DNA from: Oligoflexales bacterium
Lineage (GTDB): Bacteria; Bdellovibrionota_B; Oligoflexia; Oligoflexales; RGVZ01
Direction of reading: 5' to 3'
DNA: 54,426 nt
Assembly (NCBI GenBank): GCA_947479535.1
Contig: CANJZQ010000012.1
Location: 1 to 54,426, forward strand
A model generated the notes under the pieces. The model saw only the letters and a program-made list of their open reading frames with translations. It was not told the origin of the DNA and did not search any database. Made by a program: the position numbers and the translations under genes. How positions within the stretch are numbered: the stretch's first letter is position 1; each line of letters starts with the position of its first letter. Shown here piece by piece: positions 24,538 to 34,160 of the stretch.

Positions 24538-25775
24538 ATGATTCTTTGTCCTTTGATCCAAACTTGTTGAGGGACATGGCGCCCTAAATCCGCCAGCCAG
24601 GATTCATGGGACTCCATCTGATGCACGATGAAATCTGCGTCAAAACCAGCGTGAAGGGCGCCTTTGCGATCATGAATGCGCAGGGCATAGGCGGCCGCAT
24701 AGGTCACGGCAGCGATGGCCTCCGCTGGTTTCAATTTGCAGTGCAACGCTGCCAGCGTGGCAATCATGGGCAGATTGTCAGCCACACAAGACCCCGGATT
24801 GAAATCCGTGGCCACGGCCACGACGCAACCTGCCTCAACGAATTTTCTGGAATTTGTATAGGGGATTCCCGAGTAGACCGAGGTTCCTGGTAACAGCACA
24901 GCACAGACACCGGCCTTGCCCATGGCAGCGGTGCCGCTGTCGCTGGCGAATTGCAAATGATCAGCACTCTCTGCGCCGTATTCTGCCGCCAACCTTGCAC
25001 AACCGGATTCACTGAACTCATCCGCGTGCAGGCGGATCCTCAAGCCGAGTTTTTTTGCAGCATCAAGAAATGGCCGTGCGTCCCCGGCTGAAAAGTATCC
25101 ATTTTCGATGAAGGCATCCACGCAATCGGCAAGATGCTCTCGCGCGACTTCGGGTAATAATTTCTCTGCTGCCTCGGTCGCCCAAGATGCTGCTGACTTG
25201 AATTCGGGTGGAACGGCATGCAAGGCCAGGCAAGTGACCGTCAAATGCTGGGGAGATTTTTTTGCAGCAGCGCGCAGGACACGAAGTTGTTTGAGTTCCG
25301 ATTCGACGGACAAACCATAACCAGATTTTACTTCGACCGACGTGACACCGTGGCGCAAAAAAATCCCCAGCCGGGAGGTCGTTCCCGCGAGGAGTTCTTG
25401 TTCGCTGGCAGCCCTCGTGGCGGTCATGGAATTTTTGATTCCGCCACCGGCCTCTGCAATTTCCTGATAAGTCTTGCCTTCGAGTCGCATGCAAAATTCT
25501 TTGGCGCGCGATCCCGCAAAAACGGGGTGGGTATGGCAGTCAACCAGACCCGGCATGACCAGTCCGCCATTGGCATCGCAAAGGATTCCGCCGTGGGCCA
25601 ACTCCGGAGGGGTGCCCGTGCCGTGGCTGGCAATTTTTCCGCCTTTGATTTTCATCCAGGCATTTTTGAGGATGCCGAGGTCAGCCTGCTTGACGTGATT
25701 GGCCCTCTTTTCCATTGCCAGCGGTGACAGGGTCAGGAGTTCGCCGATGTTTGTGATGAGAACGTCTGGCTGCAT
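24534..25775 (-). CDS. hutI: Imidazolonepropionase
   Basis: This amidohydrolase (413 aa) opens 4-imidazolone-5-propionate to N-formimino-glutamate in histidine degradation. The metal site HTHPVFAGSR starts at His81/His83. Further motifs are EVKSGYG, LHADEF and ATDFNPGS, which match HutI. The length is typical. AGAGG lies six bases before ATG 25775. No hutH, hutU or hutG is nearby, so the other steps must be encoded elsewhere. The short gap upstream of it (25776-25812) contains two spaced TTACGT copies on its strand (separate entry). Confidence 0.93.
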   Translation of the reverse strand: MQPDVLITNIGELLTLSPLAMEKRANHVKQADLGILKNAWMKIKGGKIASHGTGTPPELAHGGILCDANGGLVMPGLVDCHTHPVFAGSRAKEFCMRLEGKTYQEIAEAGGGIKNSMTATRAASEQELLAGTTSRLGIFLRHGVTSVEVKSGYGLSVESELKQLRVLRAAAKKSPQHLTVTCLALHAVPPEFKSAASWATEAAEKLLPEVAREHLADCVDAFIENGYFSAGDARPFLDAAKKLGLRIRLHADEFSESGCARLAAEYGAESADHLQFASDSGTAAMGKAGVCAVLLPGTSVYSGIPYTNSRKFVEAGCVVAVATDFNPGSCVADNLPMIATLAALHCKLKPAEAIAAVTYAAAYALRIHDRKGALHAGFDADFIVHQMESHESWLADLGRHVPQQVWIKGQRII

Positions 25776-25789
25776 GGCTACCTCTTGTC

Positions 25790-25809
25790 GTCACGTAAAC
25801 GTCACGTAA
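25790..25809 (-). promoter_or_regulatory. Tandem GTCACGTAA direct repeat before hutI
   Basis: GTCACGTAA occurs at 25790-25798 and again at 25801-25809, an 11-base period. Read on the minus strand this is TTACGT-N5-TTACGT ending about 15 bases before the hutI ATG. A similar TTACGT-N5-TTACGT occurs at 30427-30443. Whether it is an operator is unproven. Confidence 0.3.
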
Positions 25810-25812
25810 TCA

Positions 25813-27291
25813 TCAGGGCGCAGGATGGTCTGCGTAACGGATGGTCCATTCGGTCCCTTGCGTTCCATCGCGCAACTCAATGCCGCGCGTCAGAAGTTCG
25901 CCGCGCGCAGCATCCGCTGCTGCAAAATCCCGCGCAGCCCGCGCGTCTGCCCGGCGCTGGATCGCAGCCTGAATTTCGTCCTCCGTGATGCCCAGCTCTG
26001 GCAAAAGGCGCATTTTCAATTCCCGCGTGGCAGACTTTGGTTCGGCTTCAAACAAACCGAGCACATGCGCCACCTTCTGGATCGCAGCCAAGAGTTGTGA
26101 TGCTTCCAGGATTTTCGGTTCGGATTTCTTTCCGGCGACAAGTTCCCGTGCCGCCTTCATGGCCTTGTTCAATGCAGCCAGTGCCGCTGCCGTATTGAAA
26201 TCGTCGGACATTGCCTTGTGAAATTCCACGAACAACCAATGCTCTTCTGGAGCCGGTTGTCCCGCAATGTTTGGAATCATCTGACGCAGCAAATCCAAAG
26301 TTTCGTAGAAGTAGAGCAGCCGACGGTGGCATTGCTGGAAAACGGCTTTTGAAAAATCAACGTTCGATGTGTAGTGGTATTGCAAAATGCCCAGTCGCAA
26401 AACCTCGGGGGTCCATGATTTCAAAAAATCCTGGATCGTGATGTGATTGCCAAGGCTCTTGGACATCTTCTGGCGTTCAATGGTCAGAAGTCCGCAGTGC
26501 ATCCAGCACGATGCATAAGGAGCCTTGTTGGCACTTTCTGATTGGGCGATTTCATTCTCGTGATGTGGAAAAACAAGATCCCGGCCGCCGCCGTGGATTT
26601 CAAATGAATTGCCCAGAAATTCCTTGCTCATGGCGCTGCACTCGATGTGCCAGCCCGGACGACCTTTGCCCCATGGGCTGTCCCAACTTGCGTCCTGGAC
26701 ATCGTCGTTTTTCCAAAGGGCGAAATCCAGTGGATCTTCTTTTTCGCCTTGGACCAGATCCCGCGTGCCACTTCTCAATTCATCCGGGTTTCTTCCCGAC
26801 AGCTTTCCGTAATCGGATTTTCGCCGGACCCGGTAATAAACGTCTCCGGATTTGGTCGCGTAGGCAGCTTCGTTCTGGATGAGTTTTTGGATCATCGCGA
26901 CGATTTGCGGAATCATCTCCGAAACCCGTGGCTGATGGTCAGCCGGCCGGACTCCGATGGCTGCCATGTCGCGGTCGGATGAGTCGATCATGTCCTGCGC
27001 CAGTTTGGCAGGAGAGATGCCGCGTTGCTTCGCCCGGTCGATGATCTTGTCGTCGACATCGGTGAAGTTACGAACGTAGGTCACCTGGTAGCCAGAAAAT
27101 TCGAGATAGCGGCGGATCACATCAAAAAATATCGCCTGCATCGCGTGGCCAATGTGGCAGTCGTCGTAGACGGTCACGCCGCAGGCATAAATGCCGATTT
27201 TTTTCCCGGCCGGGTCCAGCGACTTCAGCGGTTCCTTGCGCCGGGTGAGGGTATTGGTGACCAGGATTTGGGGCGCTGCTGTGGCGGCCAT
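25813..27291 (-). CDS. cysS: Cysteinyl-tRNA synthetase
   Basis: This class I synthetase (492 aa) charges tRNA-Cys. The zinc ligand C37 and the HIGH motif (46-49) lie in CGVTVYDDCHIGH. Further zinc ligands are in GWHIECSAM and HHENE. KMSKSLGN is at about 276-283. The C-terminal region has the usual helical anticodon-binding extension. GGGAG precedes the ATG. The 265-base divergent region to 27557 holds an A/T-rich part with poly-T runs and a GC-rich inverted repeat near 27470-27483 followed by AAAAA on the plus strand, neither of which I can assign. Confidence 0.96.
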   Translation of the reverse strand: MAATAAPQILVTNTLTRRKEPLKSLDPAGKKIGIYACGVTVYDDCHIGHAMQAIFFDVIRRYLEFSGYQVTYVRNFTDVDDKIIDRAKQRGISPAKLAQDMIDSSDRDMAAIGVRPADHQPRVSEMIPQIVAMIQKLIQNEAAYATKSGDVYYRVRRKSDYGKLSGRNPDELRSGTRDLVQGEKEDPLDFALWKNDDVQDASWDSPWGKGRPGWHIECSAMSKEFLGNSFEIHGGGRDLVFPHHENEIAQSESANKAPYASCWMHCGLLTIERQKMSKSLGNHITIQDFLKSWTPEVLRLGILQYHYTSNVDFSKAVFQQCHRRLLYFYETLDLLRQMIPNIAGQPAPEEHWLFVEFHKAMSDDFNTAAALAALNKAMKAARELVAGKKSEPKILEASQLLAAIQKVAHVLGLFEAEPKSATRELKMRLLPELGITEDEIQAAIQRRADARAARDFAAADAARGELLTRGIELRDGTQGTEWTIRYADHPAP

Positions 27292-27556
27292 GGTTGTCTG
27301 CTCCCGGGGTGTTCCGGTTGGGGTCGAAAAAAACCAAACGTTTTGGACACTTCTGGCGATTCTGGCTCGTGATTTTGACCTTTTTTCATGGAATTCTAAA
27401 GGGATTTTTATGGTCCCAGCCCAAAAAACCAGTCAGGGCCGGGGCTTAAGCTATTTTTTGTCTGCCGGTCGGGGCCCGCCCCGGTAAAAAATTCCCTCTC
27501 AAAGAGTTCTGGTTTCCGCCGATGAACCTGATGTCGGCAACCTTTTGAGGCGCGAG

Positions 27557-27922
27557 ATGATCCCGATTCAGGAAAAAACCAAAAAGACTCCGGAGCCGCC
27601 CTATTCGCTCCAGAACCTTGGCTTTTATTTTGACGCGGTCGAGCAGGACCGTTTGGACAAGGGTGTCTTGTCCCGTAAATCCGGACAGATCATGTCGCTT
27701 CGTGAAAAGTTGATGACTTTGCCAGAACCTGAATTTGAAACCACGGTCAAGACCATCGCAAAGTTCGTTGACACTTTATTGCCGGGCGCGGTGGACAAGC
27801 AGAATGCAAAAGCACCTCTGCCAAATCAAATCCGCAAGGAAGCCCTTCAGGTTTTTGAACGGGCTACGGAAGCCAGCTTCAAAGCCACAATTCAGTCAGA
27901 GAAGATTGCACGGGTTTCGTGA
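27557..27922 (+). CDS. Hypothetical cytoplasmic protein
   Basis: This protein of about 121 residues begins at ATG 27557 with GAGG six bases upstream (an ATG at 27545 also lies in frame). It has no signal peptide. The sequence is Lys-rich, with a helical run at about 50-115 (LREKLMTLPEPEFETTVK) and no conserved motif I recognise. It precedes the PhoX-like gene by 18 bases on the same strand, suggesting cotranscription. Confidence 0.6.
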   Translation: MIPIQEKTKKTPEPPYSLQNLGFYFDAVEQDRLDKGVLSRKSGQIMSLREKLMTLPEPEFETTVKTIAKFVDTLLPGAVDKQNAKAPLPNQIRKEALQVFERATEASFKATIQSEKIARVS

Positions 27923-27940
27923 TTCGGGCAGACTCCGGTC

Positions 27941-29659
27941 ATGAAAATCAAATCCTTTCGAAATCTAGATTCAGTCTCCCGAAGAGATTTCCTCGCATTT
28001 TTAGGGATGTCCTCTGCCGCAGCTGCAGCGATTTTAGCGAACCCCAAGGTCGCATCGGCTTTGGTTTGGAGCGCTGGGTTCCAGCCGCTGCCACCGATGG
28101 GCGATGATGCCGTCATCACAGCCCACGGCATTGATTCTGAGATCCTCATCCGTTACGGAGACATCATCAACGACGCCGGTGAGGCCTTTGGGTTCAACAA
28201 CGACTTCATTGCTTTTTTCCCACTGGTTCGCGGGCGCCTGGTTCCCGGTAACAGCACGGAAGCCCTGTTTGCCGATGAGGCGCTCCTGTGGGTCAATCAC
28301 GAAACGCCAATCGGCGGTCTCATGCACGGCAACCCGGGGCCCGCTCTTGGTGGAACTCCAAAAACCAAGGCTCAAGTCCGCGAGGAACAACTTGCGGTGG
28401 GCGGTTCAATCATTCGGATCGTTCGGGATTCGAAACAAAACCGCTGGCGATTCGGGGGACGGCATTTGTTGAATCGCCGGATTTCTGCCCTGACTCCTAT
28501 TCCATTTGCGGGGACGGGTTTTAAGAAAGTTTCGATCGGCGGCAGCGATCACGCGACGGGCACCCTGGGCAACTGCGCGGGTGGCGTTACCCCGTGGGGT
28601 ACCGTCCTGACTTGCGAGGAAAATTACCACGAATTTTATGGCGATTTTGATCGGAACTACGATTACCGCAACCCCGATTGGCGCAAGCACGTGAAAGTTC
28701 CGGCCCAGAATCACGACTGGCACACACACGCGGTGCATCACCCCTTTCATTATGGTTGGGTCGTTGAAATCGATCCTCTCACCGGAAAGGGTCACAAGTT
28801 GGTTGCGATGGGGCGGGCTGCGCGCGAGTGTGCAACGGTGACAACGGCGCGCGATGGTCGTGCGGTGGTGTACTCGGGTGATGACCATCGCGGTGGATGC
28901 ATCTTCAAATTTATATCAAAAAGGCCTGGGGACCTGTCGGAAGGTGATCTTTATGCGGCTGACGTTGAGCGCGGCCGTTGGGTTCTGCTTTCGTGGGATA
29001 AAAATTCAACGCTGCGCAAATCCTTTCGTGATCAGATGGATGTGTTGCTTCATGCCCGGGCCGCGGGCCTGGCCGCAGGGGCAACCCCAATGGATCGTCC
29101 CGAGGATGTCGAGCTGCATCCGCTGACGGGCAGCATTTACATCTCATTGACCAACAATCACGATCGCGGAAACCATCACGGGTCTTTGCTGAAGATAGAG
29201 GAAGTCAATTCTGATCCTCTTGCCGTTGATTTTCGCGTCACGACGTTTATGGCGGGTGGCAAGGAAACCGGATTTTCCTCGCCGGACAATTTAATTTTTG
29301 ATCGTTCCGGAAATTTGCTGTTCACCACGGATGTGGCCAAGGACAAACTCCACAAAGGTCCATACCAAGGGTTTGGCAACAACGGGCTGTTTGTTGTGCC
29401 CGTAAGTGGACCTGATGCGGGCAAGGCCTTGCGCATTGCCAGCGCTCCGGTGGAGTCAGAGTTCACAGGCCCTTGTTTTTCCCCTGATGAAAAGACTCTT
29501 TTCCTGTCGGTTCAACACCCTGGAGAGGCAACCCTGTTTGAAAATGGAAACCCCCGTTATTCGTCCGCATGGCCGGATGGGGTAGGGGGCAGAAAACCAT
29601 GCCCGGCGCTGATTGCCCTGCAAAATCTGCCTCTCGTGAGCGCTCGTTCCCAGAGCTAA
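27941..29659 (+). CDS. phoX: PhoX-type phosphatase, Tat-exported
   Basis: This 572-residue DUF839/PhoX-family protein is probably a calcium/iron-dependent alkaline phosphatase that frees phosphate from organic esters in the periplasm. A Tat signal is visible (SRRDFLAFLG, 13-22), followed by a hydrophobic Ala-rich stretch. PhoX-like features are LLWVNHETP, TPWGTVLTCEENYHEF, HPFHYGWVVEIDP, AVVYSGDDHRGGCIFKF and PEDVELHP. The strand-rich propeller length is as expected. It sits upstream of a Ugp-type importer, which fits organic-phosphate use. Phosphatase activity is inferred from the family. Confidence 0.87.
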   Translation: MKIKSFRNLDSVSRRDFLAFLGMSSAAAAAILANPKVASALVWSAGFQPLPPMGDDAVITAHGIDSEILIRYGDIINDAGEAFGFNNDFIAFFPLVRGRLVPGNSTEALFADEALLWVNHETPIGGLMHGNPGPALGGTPKTKAQVREEQLAVGGSIIRIVRDSKQNRWRFGGRHLLNRRISALTPIPFAGTGFKKVSIGGSDHATGTLGNCAGGVTPWGTVLTCEENYHEFYGDFDRNYDYRNPDWRKHVKVPAQNHDWHTHAVHHPFHYGWVVEIDPLTGKGHKLVAMGRAARECATVTTARDGRAVVYSGDDHRGGCIFKFISKRPGDLSEGDLYAADVERGRWVLLSWDKNSTLRKSFRDQMDVLLHARAAGLAAGATPMDRPEDVELHPLTGSIYISLTNNHDRGNHHGSLLKIEEVNSDPLAVDFRVTTFMAGGKETGFSSPDNLIFDRSGNLLFTTDVAKDKLHKGPYQGFGNNGLFVVPVSGPDAGKALRIASAPVESEFTGPCFSPDEKTLFLSVQHPGEATLFENGNPRYSSAWPDGVGGRKPCPALIALQNLPLVSARSQS

Positions 29660-29742
29660 ACTTCAGAAAGGACGGGTCATGGAAGGCCGGACGGATGCCG
29701 CCGGTTGACCTGCTTTCTCAGTTGTTTTGTGATGGGGTGGTT

Positions 29743-30285
29743 ATGAACCGCAAAGAAATTTTTGTGTTCAAGCCTTTATCGACGGGCCTCGGACTTGAGC
29801 GTGCGCATGATTTACGTCACGCTCCGGGCCTCTGGTCTGGAACGACGACTCGTGCAGCGCAGGCGGCAAAGGCCCAAATTTCACGATTTGTTCCGTCGAC
29901 CTCCCTTCAGCGTGCCGGCTCAAAGCCCCCCAAACGATCACCCCTGATGATGTGGCAGCGCTTTGTGGCCGTATGGTGTGACGTCATGGTCTGCGCTGCA
30001 TTGGCCATGTTTGCCCTGGTTTGCGCAGGATTCTTTGCAGCGATATTGGATCAGAGCTCCACCAGTCCCCAGGGGCTTGCCAACATCTTGTCGTCCTTTG
30101 TGTGGATGCGCCAATCCGTTCAGATCCTGATTGCGATGAACAATATTGCTTCGTCCCTGCCGTGGTTGCCGGTGGCAGGGTTTGGAGTTCTGTTTGGAAC
30201 TTACCGCCTCGCTGTGTCTTTAATCGCAGGGGTTTCCCCTGGCGAAACCCTCGCCAAGTGGCTGGCTGGACCTGCCGGGTCGTGA
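29743..30285 (+). CDS. RDD-domain membrane protein
   Basis: This protein of about 180 residues starts at ATG 29743 (GGGG-TGG upstream); ATG 29695 is an alternative. The first 65 residues are polar and the rest holds about three membrane helices (near 81-104, 121-132 and 134-156). WQRFVAVWCDVMVC and SPGETLAKWL match the RDD fold at its beginning and end, so the usual Arg and two Asp of the name are partly present (R and D in the first helix). The family is linked to small-ion or stress responses, but its role is unknown. A short interval (29660-29742) after phoX has no other gene. Confidence 0.65.
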   Translation: MNRKEIFVFKPLSTGLGLERAHDLRHAPGLWSGTTTRAAQAAKAQISRFVPSTSLQRAGSKPPKRSPLMMWQRFVAVWCDVMVCAALAMFALVCAGFFAAILDQSSTSPQGLANILSSFVWMRQSVQILIAMNNIASSLPWLPVAGFGVLFGTYRLAVSLIAGVSPGETLAKWLAGPAGS

Positions 30286-30302
30286 CAATCGGGTAGGCAA
30301 AC

Positions 30303-30332
30303 TTGACTTTGCAATTTGCCGCTGGGTATCAT
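30303..30332 (+). promoter_or_regulatory. Sigma-70-like promoter before the regulator gene
   Basis: TTGACT (30303-30308) and TATCAT (30327-30332) are separated by 18 bases, each one mismatch from consensus. Transcription would start near 30339, leaving about 118 bases of untranslated leader before the ATG at 30457. Confidence 0.65.
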
Positions 30333-30425
30333 CAAGGTAAGCCAGACATTTACGAAATTTTTTGAGACTCGGTCGCAAGATTCACAGCGGACTCAGGGCA
30401 CGAGTGTCTCTGAAGGCAGGCTGAG

Positions 30426-30443
30426 GTTACGTCCAAGTTACGT
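30426..30443 (+). promoter_or_regulatory. Tandem GTTACGT repeat near the regulator start
   Basis: GTTACGT occurs at 30426-30432 and again at 30437-30443, an 11-base (one helical turn) spacing, immediately before the AGGAGGGG ribosome-binding site at 30447-30454. It could be a binding site for the regulator itself or for another protein. The evidence is only the repeat and its position. Confidence 0.35.
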
Positions 30444-30456
30444 TCGAGGAGGGGCG

Positions 30457-31371
30457 ATGAAGCGCGCAGCATCAACGAAGTTCCCGAATTCGATCCAGTT
30501 GTTCAAGTTTTGCCTGAAAGTTATGGGGCAACAACGGAACTCCAAGATCAACGATCAGGAAGTCGGGCATATCCTTGATTTCAATCCCTCGGATTGCAGC
30601 CACTGGAAGCGCGGTGAAAAGAACGTAAAGTCGGTTTTCGCTTTGGCGAAGCTGGCAGAAACCCTCCGTGTTGATCAAGGCATCCTTCACGATCTGGCGA
30701 GTGGTGCCAGCGGATTGGATGAAGCCTTTTTTGAATTCAACGAGGGCTTGGCGATCCGGGAGGCTGTCGCAACTTGCGCTCAAAACAGCCAGTCCGACGT
30801 GGATGCCGCCCGCAAAAGGGTCGAGGGTTTTGTTGGGCAACTTCACGCCCAATCTGAATTCACAACGCCGCCCCTTTACCTGCCTGAAGTTCTCCGCTTC
30901 TTTTCATTCGTGACCACCCAGCCGGTTGAGATGGTCGATCGTCTGAGTCGCGTCCTGCGGACCAAGCCAGGGTACTACAGCATTCAGTTCCGCAAGGGCG
31001 AATTGAAGGCCCAGACCCGCATGAGTGTGGCTCGTGACCTGGCCCGGATCATCCTCGACAGCGAGCGCGCGCGCTTCCCCGAACTTGGTGATTTGAACCC
31101 TCAATTGCTCGCGTACGAGCAGCTGGTTTTTGCGTCGAATCTTCTGGCACCCAAGCACTTGATGCAGCAAGAAATGACGCGCCTCGACGTTCGCCGTAAT
31201 TTGGTTTCTGAAGTGGCTTCCTTGTTCTGGGCTCCCAAAGCCCTCGTAGGATTCCAAATTCAGGAAATCTTGAAGACGACGCACCACACGACGGGCACCC
31301 GTGAATCAAGCCAACATCTGCCAGAAAGTGGCCGCAGCCAAGTTGCGCAGGATATGCAGCAGGCTGGTTGA
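30457..31371 (+). CDS. HTH protein with degenerate IrrE/ImmA-like domain
   Basis: This 304-residue cytoplasmic protein probably regulates transcription. Residues about 30-75 form a likely helix-turn-helix ([18 protein letters not shown]). Residues about 171-240 resemble the IrrE/ImmA metallopeptidase core: [13 protein letters not shown], then [12 protein letters not shown], then [16 protein letters not shown]. In active members the middle segment holds HExxH; here the aligned residues are Arg193, Asp194 and Arg197, so zinc-based cleavage is unlikely. The domain may have become a sensor or oligomerisation unit. AGGAGGGG gives a strong start at 30457. The next gene, of a Ugp-like importer, follows after two bases. 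Confidence 0.7.
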   Translation: MKRAASTKFPNSIQLFKFCLKVMGQQRNSKINDQEVGHILDFNPSDCSHWKRGEKNVKSVFALAKLAETLRVDQGILHDLASGASGLDEAFFEFNEGLAIREAVATCAQNSQSDVDAARKRVEGFVGQLHAQSEFTTPPLYLPEVLRFFSFVTTQPVEMVDRLSRVLRTKPGYYSIQFRKGELKAQTRMSVARDLARIILDSERARFPELGDLNPQLLAYEQLVFASNLLAPKHLMQQEMTRLDVRRNLVSEVASLFWAPKALVGFQIQEILKTTHHTTGTRESSQHLPESGRSQVAQDMQQAG

Positions 31372-31373
31372 TC

Positions 31374-32438
31374 ATGGCCCAGCTCGAGTTGATCCAGGTT
31401 TCCAAGGATTTTGGCAAGAACAGCATCATTCACGGCCTTGACCTCACGGTCGAGGCCGGTGAGTTTTTGGTTGTCGTCGGTCCATCGGGCTGCGGCAAAA
31501 GCACGCTGCTCCGCATTGTTGCCGGGCTTGAACCGGTATCAAAAGGGGACGTCCGCATCGACGGACGTTCTGTGACAAAACTGTCTCCAAAGGCCCGTGG
31601 CATCGCCATGGTCTTTCAAAACTATGCGCTTTATCCGCATATGAGCGTTCGCGAGAATATTTCCTTTGGCCTTAAACTGGCAAAAATTCCTGACGATGAA
31701 GTTTCCCGACGGGTGACCGACGCGGCAAAGCTCCTGCATATCGGTGCATTGCTTGACCGGAAACCCTACCAGTTGTCTGGGGGCCAAAAACAGCGGGTGG
31801 CCATGGGGCGCGCCATGGTCCGCCAGCCCGCAATCTTCCTGTTTGACGAACCCCTTTCCAATCTCGATGCCCAGTTGCGGGTCCAGATGCGGGCAGAGAT
31901 TGCGAGCCTGCACCGTCGTTTGCGCTCAACCATTGTCTACGTTACCCACGATCAGACCGAGGCCATGACCCTTGCCGACCGGATTGTTGTCATGCGAGCC
32001 GGTAAAGTGGAACAGATTGCCGCACCGATGGAACTCTATCGCAACCCGGCAACCAAGTTTGTTGCATCTTTTATTGGTTCGCCTGCCATGAATTTTTTGC
32101 CGGTATCGGTTTTCCCTGCGGGTACCGGAATGCATCGCACAGAAACCATCGGCTTTCGCCCAGAGCATTCCGAATTTATTCCGGCTTCGGGATCCAGCAG
32201 GTTGCCTCCGGTTGTGAGCGGAGAAGACGACGCCATTATCGTTGGTACAGGTGCGGTGAAACTGGTGGAACCACTGGGCTCGGTGACTCTGGTCCACTGT
32301 GAACTGGCGCCAACGCTCAATGTGATTTGTGAGTACCATGGTCCCAATATTCCCGTTCCGGGAGATGAAGGCTTTTTAAAGATCGACATCAGCCAACTCC
32401 TGTTCTTCGATGGTGAGGGGCTTCGTGTCAGAAAATAG
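31374..32438 (+). CDS. ugpC: CUT1 ABC importer ATPase (UgpC/MalK type)
   Basis: This ATP-binding subunit (355 aa) is of the sugar/glycerol-3-phosphate importer family. Walker A GPSGCGKS (36-43), signature [14 protein letters not shown], Walker [13 protein letters not shown] and the H-loop in VTHDQTEA are intact. A TOBE domain (about 235-355) follows. The gene begins two bases after the regulator stop. The permeases and binding protein follow in order, and with phoX upstream this suggests glycerol-3-phosphate or another phospho-compound rather than maltose; the substrate is an inference. Confidence 0.93.
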   Translation: MAQLELIQVSKDFGKNSIIHGLDLTVEAGEFLVVVGPSGCGKSTLLRIVAGLEPVSKGDVRIDGRSVTKLSPKARGIAMVFQNYALYPHMSVRENISFGLKLAKIPDDEVSRRVTDAAKLLHIGALLDRKPYQLSGGQKQRVAMGRAMVRQPAIFLFDEPLSNLDAQLRVQMRAEIASLHRRLRSTIVYVTHDQTEAMTLADRIVVMRAGKVEQIAAPMELYRNPATKFVASFIGSPAMNFLPVSVFPAGTGMHRTETIGFRPEHSEFIPASGSSRLPPVVSGEDDAIIVGTGAVKLVEPLGSVTLVHCELAPTLNVICEYHGPNIPVPGDEGFLKIDISQLLFFDGEGLRVRK

Positions 32439-33312
32439 CGCGGACAGCGCCACCAGATCAGCCTGGCTCTTTCTCGCGCCGGCACTTTTCCTGATGTTCA
32501 TTTTTACCGTTGCGCCGGCGCTGTTTTCCCTGATTTTGAGCTTTCATGACTTCAAGCCATTTTCCTTTGCAATGGTTCCAGTGGGCTTGGACCAATACAT
32601 GGAACTGGCTGCCAGTGAGGATTACCGTGCGAGTTTGATGGCGACGTTGCAGTTTGCTGCACTGGTGGTGCCAGGGTCGGTGATCGGGAGCCTGGCCGTG
32701 GCGGTTCTGTTGGATCAGACGCCGTTTTTCAGGTCGATATTCCGTACTATTTTTTTAATTCCGGTTGGGATTTCGCCAGCAATGGCTGCCATGCTTTGGG
32801 TGTTCTTGTTCAATCCGACGTCCGGATTTTTGAATTACCTGCTTTCGATGGTTGGGATTGTTGGTCCGGCATGGCTGAGTGATCCTGATTGGGCGCCTTT
32901 GGCCGTGTCTTTGACAACGGTATGGAAGGAAGTTGGGTTCAATATTATTTTTCTGATGGCGGCTCTGGCTCAAGTTCCTGTTGAGTTGCAGGAGGCTGCA
33001 TGGATGGATGGTGCAAATGCCTTACGGCGATTCTGGCACATCACGTTGCCCTCCATTTCGCCGGCGATGTTTTTTGTGACCGTCGTTTCGGTGATCCACG
33101 CGTTTGAGAGCTTTGGTCAAATTCATATTTTGACCCGTGGTGGTCCAGCGGGATCCACGGGAGTCCTTGTTTACCAGTTGTTCCGTGACGGTTTTGAAAA
33201 CTCGCGTCTGGGCATGGCGGCTGCAGAGGCAGTCATCCTGTTCATCATCATCGGTGCCGTGACCCTGGTCCAGTTCTTCGTGGCTCGCTATTTAAAAGGG
33301 GCACCACAGTGA
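32425..33312 (+). CDS. ugpA: ABC importer permease (UgpA/MalF type)
   Basis: This 295-residue inner-membrane permease has six predicted helices (first near 12-32). The cytoplasmic EAA loop reads [20 protein letters not shown] and contacts the ATPase. GTG at 32425 is chosen because GAGGGG sits just upstream, so the gene overlaps ugpC by 14 bases. The family recruits substrate from the binding protein encoded at 34157. Its partner UgpE-like permease starts by a four-base overlap. Confidence 0.92.
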   Translation: MSENSADSATRSAWLFLAPALFLMFIFTVAPALFSLILSFHDFKPFSFAMVPVGLDQYMELAASEDYRASLMATLQFAALVVPGSVIGSLAVAVLLDQTPFFRSIFRTIFLIPVGISPAMAAMLWVFLFNPTSGFLNYLLSMVGIVGPAWLSDPDWAPLAVSLTTVWKEVGFNIIFLMAALAQVPVELQEAAWMDGANALRRFWHITLPSISPAMFFVTVVSVIHAFESFGQIHILTRGGPAGSTGVLVYQLFRDGFENSRLGMAAAEAVILFIIIGAVTLVQFFVARYLKGAPQ

Positions 33313-34160
33313 GAAAAGGAACGGATGGATTGCCGGTTTTCAGTTCCCGCCTTCTGGCAACGTGTTTGTTGCTCGTTCCGGCGGTTCTGCATGGATTTCC
33401 TGTTTTTTACATGCTGTCCGTCTCATTCAAGGAGGCGGCAGAGGCCTATCAGTTTCCACCGTCCCTGTTGCCGTCCCACCCCGTGTTGAGCAATTATTCG
33501 GATGCGTTGCACGCCGCGCCCCTTTGGCAGTTCATGTTGAACTCGTTGATTGCGTCATTGGGGATCACGGTCGTTCAAATGCTGACTTCAATCCTTGCGG
33601 CCTACGCCTTGGCCAGGATGGAATTCAAGGGCCGTAAACTTGTCCTTGGTTTTGTAGTCGCCATGTTGATGGTTCCATCTGAAATCACCATCGTGCCCAA
33701 TTACCTGGTGATGGTTGGAGCGGGTCTGATTGACACGCACTTTGCGTTGATTGCGCCATTTTCAGCATCAGCATTCGGCATTTTTCTCCTTTACCAGTTT
33801 TTCTCTGGCGTGCCGCGCGAACTGGAAGAAGCGGCAACCGTTGACGGCGCATCCCGAATGAGATTTTTATTTCAAATTCTTGTGCCGGTTTCCATGCCGG
33901 CCATTGTCGCCTTTGGTGTCTTTTCCTTTGTCTCCGCCTGGAACCAGTATCTTTGGCCGCTCGTGGTCACACAGTCGACGTCGATGAGGACCGTGCAGGT
34001 TGGGGTTGGAATGTTCCGCTCCGAGCAAGAAGCGACAAGCTGGGGCATGGTGATGGCCGCGACTTCGATTCTTGTTTTGCCATCCATCGCACTGTTTGTT
34101 GCAACGCAAAAGCAATTCGTCCGTGGTCTCGTTTCGTCAGGTGCGGGAGTCAAGGGATGA
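33309..34160 (+). CDS. ugpE: ABC importer permease (UgpE/MalG type)
   Basis: This second permease (283 aa) has six helices and the EAA loop near residue 175 (LEEAATVDGASRMRFLFQI). The start is GTG at 33309, overlapping the previous stop as GTGA. It ends by four-base overlap with the binding-protein gene. Together with UgpA it forms the membrane pore of the importer. No sign of truncation is seen. Confidence 0.92.
   Translation: MRKGTDGLPVFSSRLLATCLLLVPAVLHGFPVFYMLSVSFKEAAEAYQFPPSLLPSHPVLSNYSDALHAAPLWQFMLNSLIASLGITVVQMLTSILAAYALARMEFKGRKLVLGFVVAMLMVPSEITIVPNYLVMVGAGLIDTHFALIAPFSASAFGIFLLYQFFSGVPRELEEAATVDGASRMRFLFQILVPVSMPAIVAFGVFSFVSAWNQYLWPLVVTQSTSMRTVQVGVGMFRSEQEATSWGMVMAATSILVLPSIALFVATQKQFVRGLVSSGAGVKG

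Noticed and set aside
27470-27483. GC palindrome upstream of the 27557 gene
   Set aside because: It could be a chance palindrome, and only A residues follow it on the plus strand.
29679-29708. Short leader peptide before the RDD gene
   Set aside because: An AAGGA and ATG are present but the frame is only nine codons, with no attenuator structure visible.
33953-34156. Extension of the solute-binding protein into the permease gene
   Set aside because: It would add 68 residues in an unlikely frame; the ATG at 34157 has a ribosome-binding site and a standard lipobox follows.
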